Of a DNA stretch of 64,000 nt, positions 27,468-35,068 are shown piece after piece. The notes under the pieces were generated by a model. The model had not been told where the DNA came from. It saw only the letters and a program-made list of their open reading frames with translations, and made no database searches. The stretch's first letter is position 1. Every line of letters starts with the position of its first letter. A program made the position numbers and the translations under genes. This stretch comes from a virus: the IMG/VR virus record IMGVR_UViG_3300042882_001139, positions 59,068 to 123,067 of that record; one strand, written 5' to 3'.

Positions 27468-30096
27468 GGGTTTACCTACCTGTTTAATTCGCCGACATAA
27501 CCACATTCGCGCCCTGTCGGCTCTTGGGGTAGCCCCGGAAACTCCTGCGTTTCCGGCTGTGGTTCTATGTCCATTATGTCAGGAAAATACCCTACATTTG
27601 TTTGACGATATTGTCACTGACGGTATCTGGCTGCACTGTAATTCGTGTTTAGCCCATGGAGATATCATAACCTTTGGGGCTCAAATCTGGAATACAAGTT
27701 TACCGCATGCCCTGTCAAAAATGGCGGAACTAGGGGTAATAACGCCGTCCGAAGCCGACAAAGCAGCGGCTGATTACGACCGGGCGTTTAGTCGTCAAAA
27801 AGCGGCTGAAACATTCTGGACGGCAGCGGCAAGTCAACTCTGGAATCACAGCGACGATTTGCTAGCCTGCCGGATCTACGACATCGGTTTAAAACCAGAG
27901 TATGACGTAACAAACCTTGTCGGAGCCGCACATCCTGATCAAGTATTAAAGTTGTGTCGCGAACTCGGGCGAGCAAAGCCACGTCTAGCCCGTAAAGACG
28001 GCTCTAGTCTTGTGCTGCCGTATTACACGCTTCCGGGCCGCCTGTCTGGTTTCTTATTGCTCCATTACTCCGCTGACGCAGAAATGCGTAAAACATTTAT
28101 CCCGGTCAGCGGGTATGACCGCCAACGCGTTGATGCCGGTTATTGCTTCTTGCCGAATCTTTTATTGCCGCCACCGACCGTGCTAAAAAACAAACAGTTT
28201 GTCGTAGAGGACCAGCTGTGGGCATTAAAAGAGCAGTGCCGGCAATTTAAGTACGGCCTACCCGCACTGCCCATCGTCGCCGGGTACGCCGGGCCGGAGG
28301 CGATTAGTTACGGCACTAATTGGAGCGCCCTGCCACCCACGCCCAGATTTTTTCAGGGCAATGCCGCTACACCAGAATTACTGAGTCAGGCGGCCAATGG
28401 AAAAGGCTACGTAAGCGTCGTGGCTCCTGACGTCGCGGCCCGGCCTAGTTGCCGGTATACGCTGCAGTGTCTCGCAAAAATATGTAGTGCCGCGGATACT
28501 TGGCAAAGCGTATTGAATAAAACGCTCGCCGGGCACAACGAGATGACGTCGTACTCATTTGCGACAAAACTGGCTATCGAACATAGCCGGCTACAGTTGT
28601 TCTTTAAAAACCACGGCGATCAATTCTCTGAAGACTTTGTGAAACGCGTACTGCAGACAATAGATCTGGCCCCGACAGCGCCGACAAGAACGCATAAAAA
28701 ATGGGTTTTGGTCGAGCAGGACAATGCGTGGTGGAACCATGTCGGGCAGCAGGTGTGCAATGCCCGCGTGGTAATCACGCAAATTATGCAGGCAGACGAC
28801 GGTGAAAAAATTTACGCCGGGCGTGTCTGCATGCGGGATTGGGAGATAACGTTCACAGAAAACGCACGACGAATCGAGCACATGGGGCTTCTTGCTTATG
28901 CAGCCGCCATCGCCGCCCCTCACGGGAAACTCATCACCTACGACAGGTCCTGGAATAAGCGCAGCCACCTTATTTCTATACAACTGCACAGCCCCGTGCT
29001 CACGCTTGTTTCCACAAAAACAGGCTGGGACGAGCAGGCGAGCATGTTTCGTTTCCGTGACTATGCGTTCACCAATGCCGGGGAAACTATAAACACGCCG
29101 GCGATAATTAAACAATCACAGGCGGTTAGTTTCCCAGAGCCGCTCGATGCCGGCCCGATTGGCGTGCGGCGCTTTCTAACAGCAGAAAATAAGAACGCGT
29201 TTGTCTGGGGCGTCTTTGGCACCATAGCCGCTAATTTAATTGCACCAATTGTCAGAAAAGATTGCGTCGCCACGGCTATATCTGGAGTCGCGTTTAATAC
29301 CGCCGCTCGAATCGGGGCAGCACTTGGTTGCCAGCAGCGGGTGACATCCACACTGCACCGCGCCAGCGTCGCCGACTTCTTGCGTAAAAACTCGGCCGAT
29401 TTACTCTGGCCGGTGTTTCTAGCCAGTGAGTTCAACGACGCCGACACAGCACCTAGCATTACACATATTCATAACAGACCGGTAATCGTGCGCATGCCAG
29501 AGTCCGGGGCGGTTGCCGCACTAGGTTACGGCTGGAACAAAATAAGCACCGGCGTAGCGCCCGACACGCTAAACGATTTTAGCGATTTGCGTTATGTACT
29601 GCCGGCCTATATCCGCCATACCCTGCTTAGCCGCATGAATCTGGTCGCCAAGTCACCAAATTTGGTCATCAGCGTTTTAACAGATTTGCACACATGGCTC
29701 GACGAGGTTTACGGCGCCACGTTTCATTTACCCCAAACGCTCCAGCAATTTGGCGTGTCGGAACGTGCCCACGAGGCTTTAATCCAAGAAATAGTTCGCG
29801 GCGTGCACCACGAAAAATTAGACGTAATTCCTAGGCCCCGGCGAAAAATGCAGCCAAAAAATTACCTGCTCCGCCGCAAAGAGTTTTGGTGGTTAAATCG
29901 CCGGGCCATAGATAACTATTTCACAAACGATAAAAATATTCCGCCAAACTGGCTCGGTGTTATAAACTTGCTAATTAATGACGGCGTGTTTGGCGGAGAA
30001 GAAACCGTCCAAGGTATGCCGGGCATTTTAGTCAGTACGCCGTGGTGTGATAACTACTGGACAAACAACGAGATTCCTGCAAGAGAAATTGGATAA
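27466..30096 (+). CDS. Primase-like replication protein (876 aa)
   Basis: The N-terminus carries CPLC (residues about 35-38) and CNSC (about 58-61) around short strands, the layout of a primase zinc-binding domain. Residues about 180-215 (VLPYYTLPGRLSGFLLLHY) resemble the start of a DnaG/TOPRIM-like region. The C-terminal half (about 480-876) is alpha/beta and resembles DUF927-type helicase modules, but I see no intact Walker A. It is probably a primase or primase-helicase relative acting at the replication fork. The ATG overlaps the opposite-strand ATG, and the ribosome site is weak. Confidence 0.5.
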   Translation: MGLPTCLIRRHNHIRALSALGVAPETPAFPAVVLCPLCQENTLHLFDDIVTDGIWLHCNSCLAHGDIITFGAQIWNTSLPHALSKMAELGVITPSEADKAAADYDRAFSRQKAAETFWTAAASQLWNHSDDLLACRIYDIGLKPEYDVTNLVGAAHPDQVLKLCRELGRAKPRLARKDGSSLVLPYYTLPGRLSGFLLLHYSADAEMRKTFIPVSGYDRQRVDAGYCFLPNLLLPPPTVLKNKQFVVEDQLWALKEQCRQFKYGLPALPIVAGYAGPEAISYGTNWSALPPTPRFFQGNAATPELLSQAANGKGYVSVVAPDVAARPSCRYTLQCLAKICSAADTWQSVLNKTLAGHNEMTSYSFATKLAIEHSRLQLFFKNHGDQFSEDFVKRVLQTIDLAPTAPTRTHKKWVLVEQDNAWWNHVGQQVCNARVVITQIMQADDGEKIYAGRVCMRDWEITFTENARRIEHMGLLAYAAAIAAPHGKLITYDRSWNKRSHLISIQLHSPVLTLVSTKTGWDEQASMFRFRDYAFTNAGETINTPAIIKQSQAVSFPEPLDAGPIGVRRFLTAENKNAFVWGVFGTIAANLIAPIVRKDCVATAISGVAFNTAARIGAALGCQQRVTSTLHRASVADFLRKNSADLLWPVFLASEFNDADTAPSITHIHNRPVIVRMPESGAVAALGYGWNKISTGVAPDTLNDFSDLRYVLPAYIRHTLLSRMNLVAKSPNLVISVLTDLHTWLDEVYGATFHLPQTLQQFGVSERAHEALIQEIVRGVHHEKLDVIPRPRRKMQPKNYLLRRKEFWWLNRRAIDNYFTNDKNIPPNWLGVINLLINDGVFGGEETVQGMPGILVSTPWCDNYWTNNEIPAREIG

Positions 30097-30101
30097 CGTC
30101 T

Positions 30102-30443
30102 ATGGCATATGATCGTCGACGGGCTGAACAATCCATTTTTAGCAAAAAAGACCACGACGACGGGTTGGACGACGATTTCATTGAAGAAGAGTGGCAGTTC
30201 GTCAGCGACAACGATGACGATGACGATGACGACGATGACGACGTCTTATACAAGCCAAATGTCGACTGGTACGCCGACGAAGATGACGAAGACGAAGATG
30301 AGGATTACGAAGACGAGGATTACGAAGAAGAAGATGACGAAGAGTCATTTAGCTGGAATGACGAAGACGAAGACGACGAAGACGAAGACGAAGAAGAGCC
30401 CGAGTACGAGCACGACTTTGATTCCGACGATTACGATGACTAA
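30102..30443 (+). CDS. Extremely acidic low-complexity protein
   Basis: A 113-residue protein that is mostly Asp and Glu after residue 20, including a run of ten Asp, with a few Tyr, Trp and Phe. The first 18 residues are mixed and basic (YDRRRAEQ). It follows the primase-like gene by 5 bases. Such composition suits a DNA-mimic or histone-like-protein inhibitor, but it could also be a disordered chaperone-like tail. Composition alone cannot decide. Confidence 0.6.
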   Translation: MAYDRRRAEQSIFSKKDHDDGLDDDFIEEEWQFVSDNDDDDDDDDDDVLYKPNVDWYADEDDEDEDEDYEDEDYEEEDDEESFSWNDEDEDDEDEDEEEPEYEHDFDSDDYDD

Positions 30444-30448
30444 TTAAC

Positions 30449-30910
30449 ATGCAAACATTTCTGCCCCTGCCGAGTTTTCGGCGGTCGGCGGCGGTGCTGG
30501 ACAATAAGCGTCTAGGCAAACAGCGCGTAGAGTGTAAACAAATACTGCTGTGCCTAGGCGTGCCGATTGGTGCCCATATGCCAAGCGTCTCTCGCTGGCG
30601 TAACCACCCGGCGGTGCAAATGTGGGCAGGCTATGAAACAGCCCTGCTTGTTTATAGCATCGTCATGTGCCGTGAGTGGCGCCGCCGCAAGTTTACAGAC
30701 AATCTATGCCGGGAATTTGAACATCGGTACTCAATTATTAGACCGACAATAAAAGCAAATAATTACCCGCCGTGGTTTGGCGACGATGACTTTCATGCGT
30801 CTCACCGCGGCAATCTCTTGCGTAAAGATTACGCGCACTATTCCAAATTTGGCTGGATGGAAGAGATCTACCTGCCGTACGTATGGCCTACAAAACTGGA
30901 GCCCGTATGA
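30449..30910 (+). CDS. Pyrimidine-dimer glycosylase-like (Pyr_excise family)
   Basis: A 153-residue protein. The N-terminus reads MQTFLPLPSF ... VLDNKRLGKQRVECKQIL, followed by WRNHPAVQMWAGYE. These match the family that includes T4 endonuclease V relatives (MSMEG_6728-like proteins). T4 endonuclease V cuts the glycosyl bond at UV-induced pyrimidine dimers and nicks the strand. The length is close to that of the family. Whether this member is active is unknown. It overlaps the next gene by 4 bases. Confidence 0.7.
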   Translation: MQTFLPLPSFRRSAAVLDNKRLGKQRVECKQILLCLGVPIGAHMPSVSRWRNHPAVQMWAGYETALLVYSIVMCREWRRRKFTDNLCREFEHRYSIIRPTIKANNYPPWFGDDDFHASHRGNLLRKDYAHYSKFGWMEEIYLPYVWPTKLEPV

Positions 30911-31272
30911 CTGCTGAACACAAGGCTGTCCTGATTGACCCGTACAAAGAAGAAGTCACAGACGTCACGTATAACGGCGACTACAAGCAAATCTATGAGC
31001 ACATCAAGGTCGATTGTTTTGCGTTGGTGCGTCTGGCTGATGACGATGACGTCTTTGTTGACGACGAAGGCTTACTCAAACTCGAGCCCAGCACTAAGTT
31101 TTTTGCACTGCCCGACTACCCGCAACCGCTGGCGGGTTACGGTTTAGTTCTTGGCAATGATAACGAGGGCGAATCAATCAGTGCTCATCACGACGCGGCT
31201 TTTTACCGCGAACGCGTTAAATTCATGACCATGCGACAATTTGCGGCTATTAGCGCCATCGATTTTGGGTAA
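30907..31272 (+). CDS. DUF3846-like small acidic protein
   Basis: A 121-residue protein starting in an ATGA overlap with the previous stop. The order VLIDPYKEEVTDV, an acidic DDDVFVDDEGLLK turn, a FFALPDYPQPLAGYGLVLG segment and a DNEGES tail matches, from memory, phage proteins of the DUF3846 type. Their function is unknown. It ends just before tRNA-Thr. Confidence 0.5.
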   Translation: MTAEHKAVLIDPYKEEVTDVTYNGDYKQIYEHIKVDCFALVRLADDDDVFVDDEGLLKLEPSTKFFALPDYPQPLAGYGLVLGNDNEGESISAHHDAAFYRERVKFMTMRQFAAISAIDFG

Positions 31273-31284
31273 ACTGTGCGGATC

Positions 31285-31357
31285 GCCGGCGTGGCACAAT
31301 TGGCAGCGCAACTGATTTGTAATCAGTAGGTTGCGGGTTCGACTCCCGCCGCCGGCT
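31285..31357 (+). tRNA. tRNA-Thr (anticodon TGT)
   Basis: A 73-base cloverleaf. The acceptor GCCGGCG pairs fully with CGCCGGC. The anticodon stem ACTGA/TCAGT holds the loop TTTGTAA (anticodon TGT, reading ACA). The T-arm is GCGGG-TTCGACT-CCCGC. The D-stem has one A-C mismatch. No CCA is encoded. Phage tRNAs often supply codons that the phage uses more than the host. Confidence 0.93.
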
Positions 31358-31392
31358 ATAGTTAAACTCGTGTGCCAGGTATGGAGGCCTAT

Positions 31393-31842
31393 ATGGACGA
31401 GATTAACATTTACATCAAAGACATCAATCAATTGCGGCCGGTTGATGTCGCTGCTATTTGTTCGCGGCTTTCGTGGCCAGACTCAGGCAGTGCGAGCTCT
31501 ATTCAAAAAGAACTGGATAAGCGTTACCTCAACCCGCAGCCAGGCCCGCACCCCAACATGGCAATAGCCTTCGTGTGGCTTAAAGGTGTTTTAGTCGGCT
31601 GGGTGGGCACACGCCCATGGCGCGAGCATGTAAAAGACACGTTTGTCGCTGTGCAGACGGTGGAATGCTTTGTCGACCCGGCGTTCCGGCGGCGGGGCTT
31701 TGCTCGATTAGGCTTGCAGGCACTTATCAGCACTGGTTATCTCGACAAAGAGAAACTAGTCGCGGGCTATGCAGATGATGTGCTTCCTCTCGCAACATCG
31801 TGCGGCTGTCGCAACGTCATTCTTGGCGACAGCGCTAAATAA
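31393..31842 (+). CDS. GNAT-family N-acetyltransferase
   Basis: A 149-residue protein. The ATG at 31393 has a perfect GGAGG five bases upstream, so it is preferred to earlier in-frame starts. Around residues 83-105 the sequence VECFVDPAFRRRGFARLGLQAL gives the GNAT acetyl-CoA loop (R-R-x-G-x-A) after a strand. GNAT enzymes move an acetyl group to an amine on a small molecule or protein; the substrate cannot be told here. It lies between tRNA-Thr and a repeat array. Confidence 0.7.
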   Translation: MDEINIYIKDINQLRPVDVAAICSRLSWPDSGSASSIQKELDKRYLNPQPGPHPNMAIAFVWLKGVLVGWVGTRPWREHVKDTFVAVQTVECFVDPAFRRRGFARLGLQALISTGYLDKEKLVAGYADDVLPLATSCGCRNVILGDSAK

Positions 31843-31850
31843 CATACTTA

Positions 31851-32680
31851 TGGTCGGCTGGCGTAAGGTCAGGTCCGGCTCGGTATGGCGGCGTAAGGTT
31901 AGGTTTTTTCTTTCAAAACTTTATCGTTAGGTCGGGTCTGGTGACGTGAGGTGTTGTAACGTTCGATCGGGTATGGTTTTTTCTTTCAAAACTTTGTGGT
32001 TAGCTTCGGTCGAATGCCGTCGGGTTAGGTTTGGTACGGTGTGGCAGGGTTTTTCTTTTTCAAAACTGTAGCGTGGGGCAGGGTAAGTTGGGGTTTGGTC
32101 AGATCTGGTTTTTTCTTTCAAACATATAAGGTGTTGTAACGTCGTGTAGGGTCTTGTCCGGTACGGCATGGTACGGTATGGCGGGATCAGGTCAGGTATG
32201 GTTTTTTTCTCAACAAGCGTACGGCAGGGTATCGTTAGGCTCGGTTTTGTTTGGTTTTCTCTTCTCAAAATTTTGCGGTCAGGTCCGGTATCGTTGCGTT
32301 TTGTCCGGTAGCTTTCGGTATGGTTTTTTCAAATAATTTGCGTTAGGTCCGGTACGGTTCGGTAGTGTCTGTTTTGGCAACGTTTGATTTCGTTCGGTAA
32401 CGCATGGCGCTATTGGGTTTGGTTCGGTTTTTTCTTTCAAAACAATTTAGGGTGCGGTCTGGTTCGGTAGCGTAACGTCAGGCACGGTAAGGTCTGGTTT
32501 TCTCTTTCAAACAAAATAGGGTTTGGCTCGGTGGGGTGGCATAAGCTGGGGTTTGGTCAGGTCTGGTTTTTTCTTTCAAACAAAATATGGTCCGGTAAGG
32601 TCGGGTAACGTCCGGTAAGGTAACGCAGGGTGACGTTGGGTTTGGTTTTTTCTTTCAAAACAATTAGGGTAGGTTGCGGT
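31851..32680 (+). repeat. Non-coding GGTNN pentamer array with T-rich linkers
   Basis: About 830 bases without a convincing gene. The + strand is mostly GGTNN pentamers kept in phase, for example ggtcc-ggtaa-ggtcg-ggtaa, with GT repeating every 5 bases. The blocks are broken 11 times by a linker close to GGTTTTTTCTTTCAAAAC, at 31902, 31975, 32048, 32107, 32200, 32253, 32322, 32426, 32496, 32565 and 32644. The mean spacing is about 74 bases (range 53-104). The strand is G/T-rich. It could be an origin, a recombination or packaging site, a protein-binding array or a GU-rich RNA. Confidence 0.85.
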
Positions 32681-32710
32681 TTTATGTGCTGCGGAAACTA
32701 CACATAAACC
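32678..32710 (+). promoter_or_regulatory. Hairpin between the array and the HNH gene
   Basis: GGTTTTATGTG (32678-32688) pairs with CACATAAACC (32701-32710) with a single T bulge, leaving a 12-base loop. It ends just before the AGGGG ribosome site of the HNH gene. It could end transcripts leaving the repeat array or regulate the HNH mRNA. Confidence 0.4.
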
Positions 32711-32721
32711 AGGGGTAACAA

Positions 32722-33039
32722 ATGGATTCAACGACGTTAAATTATGCCGTGCGCATGGCCAGATATGACTGGTGTGAAAAGCGCACGCAACGTCTAGTGA
32801 TTGACAACTATGAATGCCAAACGTGTTTGCACGACGGATCTGTATATCAGCTCGAAGTGCATCACAAGACGTATGAACGGTTTGGCGAAGAGGATGTCGA
32901 AAAAGATTTAATTACGCTATGCAGCGAGTGTCACGAAGCAATAACAAATGTAATACGAGCTCGTCGCTACAAAAACAAAGACTTGGGCTGTAATTACATT
33001 GTTCCCACGATTCATCAACGGAAGGACATAGATCAATGA
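32722..33039 (+). CDS. HNH endonuclease
   Basis: A 105-residue protein with CxxC at residues 32-35, LEVHHKTY (His47-His48) as the catalytic HH strand, and DLITLCSECHEAI with C67, C70 and H71. Together these form a zinc-supported beta-beta-alpha-metal HNH fold that cleaves DNA. It may serve packaging, homing or defence. It is followed directly (4-base overlap) by a conserved phage gene and preceded by the GGTNN array, which it might act on, although nothing shows that. Confidence 0.8.
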   Translation: MDSTTLNYAVRMARYDWCEKRTQRLVIDNYECQTCLHDGSVYQLEVHHKTYERFGEEDVEKDLITLCSECHEAITNVIRARRYKNKDLGCNYIVPTIHQRKDIDQ

Positions 33040-33728
33040 GTTGGGTTAATGTTGATTACAAGATCACCGGGGACGGCCCGATGGTTGTGAAAAACGTTCA
33101 GATGGCAAACCCGCTGAACAAGTTCTCTAAGGCGCTCAAGAGCGTCAGTTCGAAGCGCGTCAAGACCGACGCCGACCACATCGAGATGGGGCATATTGAG
33201 TTCCTCGGCAGCCTGCATATGCACGAGGAGTTGGGTCCCGTACTGCCCGGTGCGACCATCGTAGCAGCGATTAACGCCGCGGCTCGAAAGACCAAGGAAG
33301 GCCAGCTCGCCAAGTGCGCTGTGTTCGCGGCGCCCCCGGGATTCTTTAAGTTAGAGTACGCCGGTCCGCGCGAGCCGGAAGCAATGTTTGAAGACACGTC
33401 GCCCCGCCCGACTCCGGAAGCCGAAGGTTTCCGGTTCACCACGCTGGTGGCGCGGCAGCAGTCTCGCGTCGTCTCGACTCGGCCAATCTTCCATGACTGG
33501 TCGGCTGTTGTGTCGATTTCGTTCGAGGACTCAATCATCAATTTTGCCCAACTTGATCGCTGGATCAAGAAAGCGGGCACGATGTGCGGCCTGTGCGAGT
33601 GGCGGCCTAGGTTCGGGCGCTTCACGGCTGATTGCCTCACGCCTGGCATGAGTGCCGTGTACGGCGAAGAGCCCACTGAGGCTGCGATGAAGAAGCGTCG
33701 TGCTTCGAAGTCGCTCGTCAAGGTCTGA
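33036..33728 (+). CDS. Conserved phage protein with RPRFGRF motif
   Basis: A 230-residue soluble protein. Near residues 195-205 it has CEWRPRFGRFTAD, an ending I recall from many uncharacterised phage proteins that also share an LPGATIVAAINAAARK-type helix and a TRPIFHDWSAVVSI strand, both present here. The fold is probably a two-lobed alpha/beta domain; no function is known to me. Codons end strongly in G/C. It overlaps the HNH gene by 4 bases, so they are likely co-translated. Confidence 0.65.
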   Translation: MSWVNVDYKITGDGPMVVKNVQMANPLNKFSKALKSVSSKRVKTDADHIEMGHIEFLGSLHMHEELGPVLPGATIVAAINAAARKTKEGQLAKCAVFAAPPGFFKLEYAGPREPEAMFEDTSPRPTPEAEGFRFTTLVARQQSRVVSTRPIFHDWSAVVSISFEDSIINFAQLDRWIKKAGTMCGLCEWRPRFGRFTADCLTPGMSAVYGEEPTEAAMKKRRASKSLVKV

Positions 33729-33739
33729 TTCCCGCGTGT

Positions 33740-33758
33740 TACAATAACTATGTAGTTA
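33740..33758 (+). promoter_or_regulatory. Candidate promoter and overlapping operator
   Basis: The 49-base gap before the next gene holds TACAAT (33740-33745), one base from the -10 consensus. Its last T begins the perfect palindrome TAACTA-TG-TAGTTA (33745-33758). No good -35 is visible, so a regulator bound at the palindrome or a phage sigma factor would be needed. Confidence 0.3.
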
Positions 33759-33777
33759 CTTGTACACGGAGTTAAAA

Positions 33778-34023
33778 ATGAAACGCTATCACGAAGAAAA
33801 GCACATTCTAGAAAATCGCGCTAAGTTGCGCCGGCACTTACTTTGGTCTTTAATCGGAAATTGGCCAGAAGTAGAAGCCGGTCGATTCAGAAAGTCTTTA
33901 CGTTGTGCTGGCTGCGCCCGAGCTCGTTGTCAGGTATGCCACCCGGAAAAATACCCCAAACGGCAACTGACTATTAAAGAACAGAAGTCAAATTACGACT
34001 TCAAAGATTACGAAACCACTTAG
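33778..34023 (+). CDS. Small Cys/His zinc-binding-like protein
   Basis: An 81-residue basic protein starting at an ATG with GGAG seven bases upstream. The motif CAGCARARCQVCHPEKYPKRQ (residues about 41-61) holds four Cys and one His. From memory it resembles small proteins of unknown function with the pattern C-x2-C-x4-C-x2-CH-x-EK-x-PKR. A zinc site is likely; the role is unknown. Confidence 0.6.
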   Translation: MKRYHEEKHILENRAKLRRHLLWSLIGNWPEVEAGRFRKSLRCAGCARARCQVCHPEKYPKRQLTIKEQKSNYDFKDYETT

Positions 34024-34031
34024 AGAAAAAA

Positions 34032-34346
34032 ATGACTGATTTTGTGCGTAACATCGAAGTAACAGCCTCTAATCTCGCTGATGCCACGCTCGCTGAAATG
34101 CGACTCGAAGATAACCGGATCGCGGTAAAGTTGGCGGCTATTGAAAGAATCATGGCTAGCGGCGACAATGCACTGACGGGCAAGCCGCACTCGTATTCGT
34201 CTGCAGAAGCGATCGTAAACACTGACGTGCAGTATCAGGATTACCTTGCCGACATGCGTAACGCTGTCCGTGCCCGTATTCTTGCCCGCGGTAACTACGA
34301 GGCCAGCCTGGCCGCGGCCCGACTGCAGGAGGATTCCCGTGTTTGA
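34032..34346 (+). CDS. Helical protein, unknown
   Basis: A 104-residue, mainly helical protein rich in Ala, with DYLADMRNAVRARILARGNYE near its C-terminus. It has no motif or membrane segment. It starts 8 bases after the previous stop and its end overlaps the GTG start of the next gene, so the pair is probably translated together. Confidence 0.5.
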   Translation: MTDFVRNIEVTASNLADATLAEMRLEDNRIAVKLAAIERIMASGDNALTGKPHSYSSAEAIVNTDVQYQDYLADMRNAVRARILARGNYEASLAAARLQEDSRV

Positions 34347-34851
34347 CGAAGACACCAGCCCACTAGACGAATTTTTCCATCGTAGTTCTGACGGGCAGCC
34401 GGACTTTGAAAACCCAGGCGCCCCAGTTCTGCCTATGGAATGTTTGCGAGACTCAGCGATCAAGTTGTTCGATCACTACATTGCCGAGCAAAGCGGCATA
34501 GCAGTCGATGCCAACAGCGCGTCGTTTGAAGAAAAATGCGCGTTTCTGTCGCTGCAGGAAACCGAAACCATCGTGCGCGACTTCAGTGCCGCGGATAACG
34601 GAGCGCTGTTTGCTGTCGGTGGCAATTCCAAGAAGGCAGCCATGGAGCAACTGCATAAGTTGATGGAAGCACTGTTTACGCGAATCATGTCAAACGTCAT
34701 TTCAGCAGGCGTCAGCAGAGATCTTATTGATGTCTCTTTCGATTCTGACAATGATAGTTTTGCGTTTTCCGTAAACGACAATGGCCGTCAGTTTGTTGCC
34801 AACCACAGAAGTCTATTTGAAAAGGACGATGACGATGTACAAGCCGGGTGA
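34339..34851 (+). CDS. Unknown protein with GTG start
   Basis: A 170-residue protein. The GTG at 34339 has AGGAGG six bases upstream and overlaps the previous stop, so it is preferred over an ATG 31 codons earlier. The protein is acidic, with helices in the middle and a beta-rich C-terminal part (RDLIDVSFDSDNDSFAFSV). It ends in an acidic DDDD tail. No family is recognised. Confidence 0.55.
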   Translation: MFDEDTSPLDEFFHRSSDGQPDFENPGAPVLPMECLRDSAIKLFDHYIAEQSGIAVDANSASFEEKCAFLSLQETETIVRDFSAADNGALFAVGGNSKKAAMEQLHKLMEALFTRIMSNVISAGVSRDLIDVSFDSDNDSFAFSVNDNGRQFVANHRSLFEKDDDDVQAG

Positions 34852-35068
34852 CCGCATTCGCATGGTTTTTATGCCTAATGACCCACAGCCAATCCCGCCC
34901 GGCACCGAGGGTACTATCGAAGATGTGACACACGTTAACGCGGGCTGGGCACGAGAGAAGTTCACGCAATTGCACGTAAAGTGGGATAACGGTCGCGGGC
35001 TGTCGTGTATCTGCCCGCCTGATATCATTGAGGTTATTACGCAGCCAGTCGCCGCTGCAGGCACTTAA
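34829..35068 (+). CDS. DUF4314 family protein
   Basis: A 79-residue beta-barrel-like protein. GDRIRMVFMPNDPQPIPPGTEG followed by WDNGRGLSCIC matches the DUF4314 family (GDRxRLxxMxDDPxPIPPGTxGTV ... WDNGRSL). These small proteins are common in phages and plasmids, and their function is unknown. The ATG at 34829 follows AAGGA; a second ATG two codons later is possible. Its TAA overlaps the terL stop on the other strand. Confidence 0.75.
   Translation: MTMYKPGDRIRMVFMPNDPQPIPPGTEGTIEDVTHVNAGWAREKFTQLHVKWDNGRGLSCICPPDIIEVITQPVAAAGT

Noticed and set aside
31927-32268. 113-codon - strand ORF with PYRTMPYRTRPY-like repeats
   Set aside because: Its five-residue periodicity is simply the pentanucleotide repeat read in codons. 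It covers only part of the array and has no ribosome site.
31851-32680. CRISPR array, because of the regularly recurring T-rich linker
   Set aside because: The linkers vary in length (12-19 bases) and the stretches between them are all the same low-complexity GGTNN pattern, not unique spacers. No cas genes are nearby.
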